Positions 13,729 to 15,356 of a DNA stretch of 15,356 bases are shown here, piece by piece. The DNA lies in assembly GCA_003221435.1 (NCBI GenBank), contig QHRS01000043.1:15804-31159 (forward strand), read 5' to 3'. Numbering within the stretch: the stretch's first letter is position 1; the number at the start of each line of letters is the position of its first letter. The translations under genes were made by a program, and so were the position numbers. The notes under the pieces are model-generated. The model did no database searches and had not been told where the DNA came from. It saw only the letters and a list, made by a program, of their open reading frames with translations. The stretch comes from Candidatus Rokuibacteriota bacterium (GTDB lineage: Bacteria > Methylomirabilota > Methylomirabilia > Rokubacteriales > CSP1-6).

Positions 13729-15356
13729 GTGCCATCGCTCGTGCCGCTCGCGCTCGCGCTGGCCGCGGCGGTCGCTCTGTACCTGCCCGCGCTGCACACG
13801 TCGTTCTTCGCCGACGACTACCTGTTCCTGGACCAGGTGCGCGAGAAGTCGCTGGCCGCGGCGCTTCGCACTCCCGATCCGCTCAGCAACTTCTATCGCC
13901 CGATCTCGCGCCAGCTCTACTTCTGGACGGTGGCGGGGGCGAGCAACGAGTCCGCGCACGCGTTCCACGTGGCGGGACTAGCGGCGTTCCTCGTGCTGCT
14001 GCTCTTGCTGTTCGGGCTCGCGCGCTGCCTGGCGGGAGCGTACGCCGCCACGTTCGCCACCGCGCTGCTGGCCGTGCACTACACCGCCGACGTGCCGATC
14101 CGCTGGGCGTGCGGCAGCCAGGAGCTGCTGTCGGTGATCGGGGCGCTGGCCACGGTGTGGCTGCATCTCGGCGGGCGCACCTGGCTCGGCGCCATCACCA
14201 TGGCATTCGCCGCGCTGTCCAAGGAGGTCGTGCTGCTGACGCCGCTGATCGCGCTGATCGCGGACCGCAGGCCGGGCGAGCGCTGGCTGGAGCCCGCCCG
14301 GCGCGCGTGGCCGCTCGCGCTCGGCGTCGGCGCGTGGGCGGCGGTGTGGGTGCTGGCGCCCCACACGCGCCGGGCCGCAGGCACGGAGATCGAGTTCAAT
14401 CCGTGGGGACCGATCGCCACCTACCTGCACCTCGTGCAGGTGATCTTCGGCGCGGAGGCGCGCAAGCACGAATGGTGGCGGCTGCCCGGTGTTGGACCTC
14501 CGGCGCTGCCACTGCTGCTCGCGCTCGCCGCGGTGTTCCTGGCGGGAGCGGGCCACAGCATGCGCGGGCTCGCCCGTCGCGGGCCGGCGAGCGCGGGGCC
14601 CCCAGCTTCGAACGCCCGCGGCTCGGCGGGCCTGGGCGCCGCAGCGTCCGGAGGAGACGGCGAGTCCCGCCCCGAAGCCGAGCCGGGTCGCGGGCGACCC
14701 GCAGCGCCGCCCAAGCGAACCGCGGCGCGCGAGCTGACCGAAGCGCGCCGGCACGCGATTGCGACCGGCGCGGCGTGGGCCCTGCTCGCCACGCTGCCGG
14801 TGGTGGCCGTGGCCGTGCTGTGGAGCGCCTACTACTACCTGTTCGCGATGTGCGGGGTCGCGATCGCGCTCGGCGCATGGCTCTCGGCGCGCCCGCGCCC
14901 ATGGGCGCTCGCGCTGCTCGCGCTCTTGGCGTGGGGATCAAACAGCGCCCGCCACCTGCAGGAGTTCGCAACGCCGCGCAGCCCGTGGACCGAGATGTCG
15001 CACATCAACAAGTTCTACCTCGAGCGCGCCACCCGCTACTGCGAGCGCTATCTGGACGACCTCAAGCGCATGCGTCCTGCGCTTCCCAGGAGCAGCACGC
15101 TGTTCTTCGCGGGGCTCAAGGGCAACATCGCGTTCCAGGTGGCGAACGGTCCGCTGATGCGCTGGGCGTACCGCGACACCAGCGTGCGTTCGTATTACCT
15201 CAACAACTTCACGCTCGACAAGGCCCGCCGCGGCCCGCTGTTCTTCTTCGTGGGCTCGCGCGATTCGCTGCGCGAGATGGAGCCGGGAGCGGACCTGTAC
15301 CTGCGCATCGCGTTCAGCATGCTGGTGAACGAGTGGCCGCCCGGCGCGCGCGACGC
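13729..15356 (+). CDS. Polytopic GT-C-like glycosyltransferase or related membrane protein, 3' partial
   Basis: The frame is open from GTG 13729 to the window edge (542 codons and counting). GGAGAG at 13711-13716 is 12 nt upstream, so the exact start is uncertain. A first membrane helix is followed by FFADDYLFLDQ with Asp29-Asp30, the acidic motif in the first outer loop of GT-C enzymes (PMT/ArnT type). Several Leu/Ala-rich helices come next, then ALSKEVVLLTPL, a KE motif common in this group. A low-complexity Pro/Gly/Arg-rich insert occupies about residues 282-345. More helices and a soluble C-terminal domain (LFFAGLKGN, YYLNNFTLDK) follow. GT-C enzymes move sugars from polyprenyl phosphates to proteins or lipids. 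Substrate unknown. The rest of the gene lies outside the window. Confidence 0.75.
   Translation, partial: MPSLVPLALALAAAVALYLPALHTSFFADDYLFLDQVREKSLAAALRTPDPLSNFYRPISRQLYFWTVAGASNESAHAFHVAGLAAFLVLLLLLFGLARCLAGAYAATFATALLAVHYTADVPIRWACGSQELLSVIGALATVWLHLGGRTWLGAITMAFAALSKEVVLLTPLIALIADRRPGERWLEPARRAWPLALGVGAWAAVWVLAPHTRRAAGTEIEFNPWGPIATYLHLVQVIFGAEARKHEWWRLPGVGPPALPLLLALAAVFLAGAGHSMRGLARRGPASAGPPASNARGSAGLGAAASGGDGESRPEAEPGRGRPAAPPKRTAARELTEARRHAIATGAAWALLATLPVVAVAVLWSAYYYLFAMCGVAIALGAWLSARPRPWALALLALLAWGSNSARHLQEFATPRSPWTEMSHINKFYLERATRYCERYLDDLKRMRPALPRSSTLFFAGLKGNIAFQVANGPLMRWAYRDTSVRSYYLNNFTLDKARRGPLFFFVGSRDSLREMEPGADLYLRIAFSMLVNEWPPGARD

Overview
The window is GC-rich DNA with long stop-free shadow frames opposite its real genes. 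The organism is probably a Gram-negative bacterium: there is a protein that appears to end in an outer-membrane beta-barrel, several exported proteins and an ECF sigma/anti-sigma pair. The gene content would fit an uncultured high-GC lineage such as Eisenbacteria or Gemmatimonadota, but that placement is a guess from general impression. No rRNA, tRNA, CRISPR array, transposase or phage gene was seen.

Left part (1-2784, plus strand). A broken secreted phosphoesterase (30-894) is followed by a small ABM-like protein (1147-1449) with a perfect 12-bp hairpin behind it. Next come an NADPH-type short-chain dehydrogenase (1673-2449) and, 2 nt later, a small membrane protein resembling DUF6804 (2452-2784).

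Middle (2863-5640). An exported M3-family oligoendopeptidase (minus, 2863-4755) is divergent from a DUF488 protein (plus, 4831-5412). The convergent gap 5413-5640 holds a mosaic of inverted and direct repeats.

Right-centre (5641-13126). Seven genes lie on the minus strand in one uninterrupted run. In transcription order they are: an RsbW/SpoIIAB-like ATPase, a STAS anti-sigma antagonist, an ECF sigma factor, a membrane anti-sigma-like protein, an inner-membrane-anchored Ala-rich protein built of 9- and 15-residue repeats, a large HEXXH peptidase/beta-propeller/beta-barrel protein, and a PrsW-type intramembrane protease. The first four are packed or overlapping (TGATG, 42 nt, ATGA). The last three follow after 123, 119 and 72 nt, with hairpins before the peptidase. 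My reading is an envelope-stress module. Partner switching and a membrane anti-sigma would control an ECF sigma factor, PrsW could release the anti-sigma, and the repeat protein and outer-membrane protease could be sensors or effectors. The grouping and order are seen directly; the functional wiring is inference, and it is the best candidate here for an undescribed system.

Right end (13127-15356). About 600 nt without a convincing gene contains a T-tract terminator followed at once by a promoter-like pair. These lead into a polytopic GT-C-like membrane protein (plus, from 13729) that is cut by the window edge.
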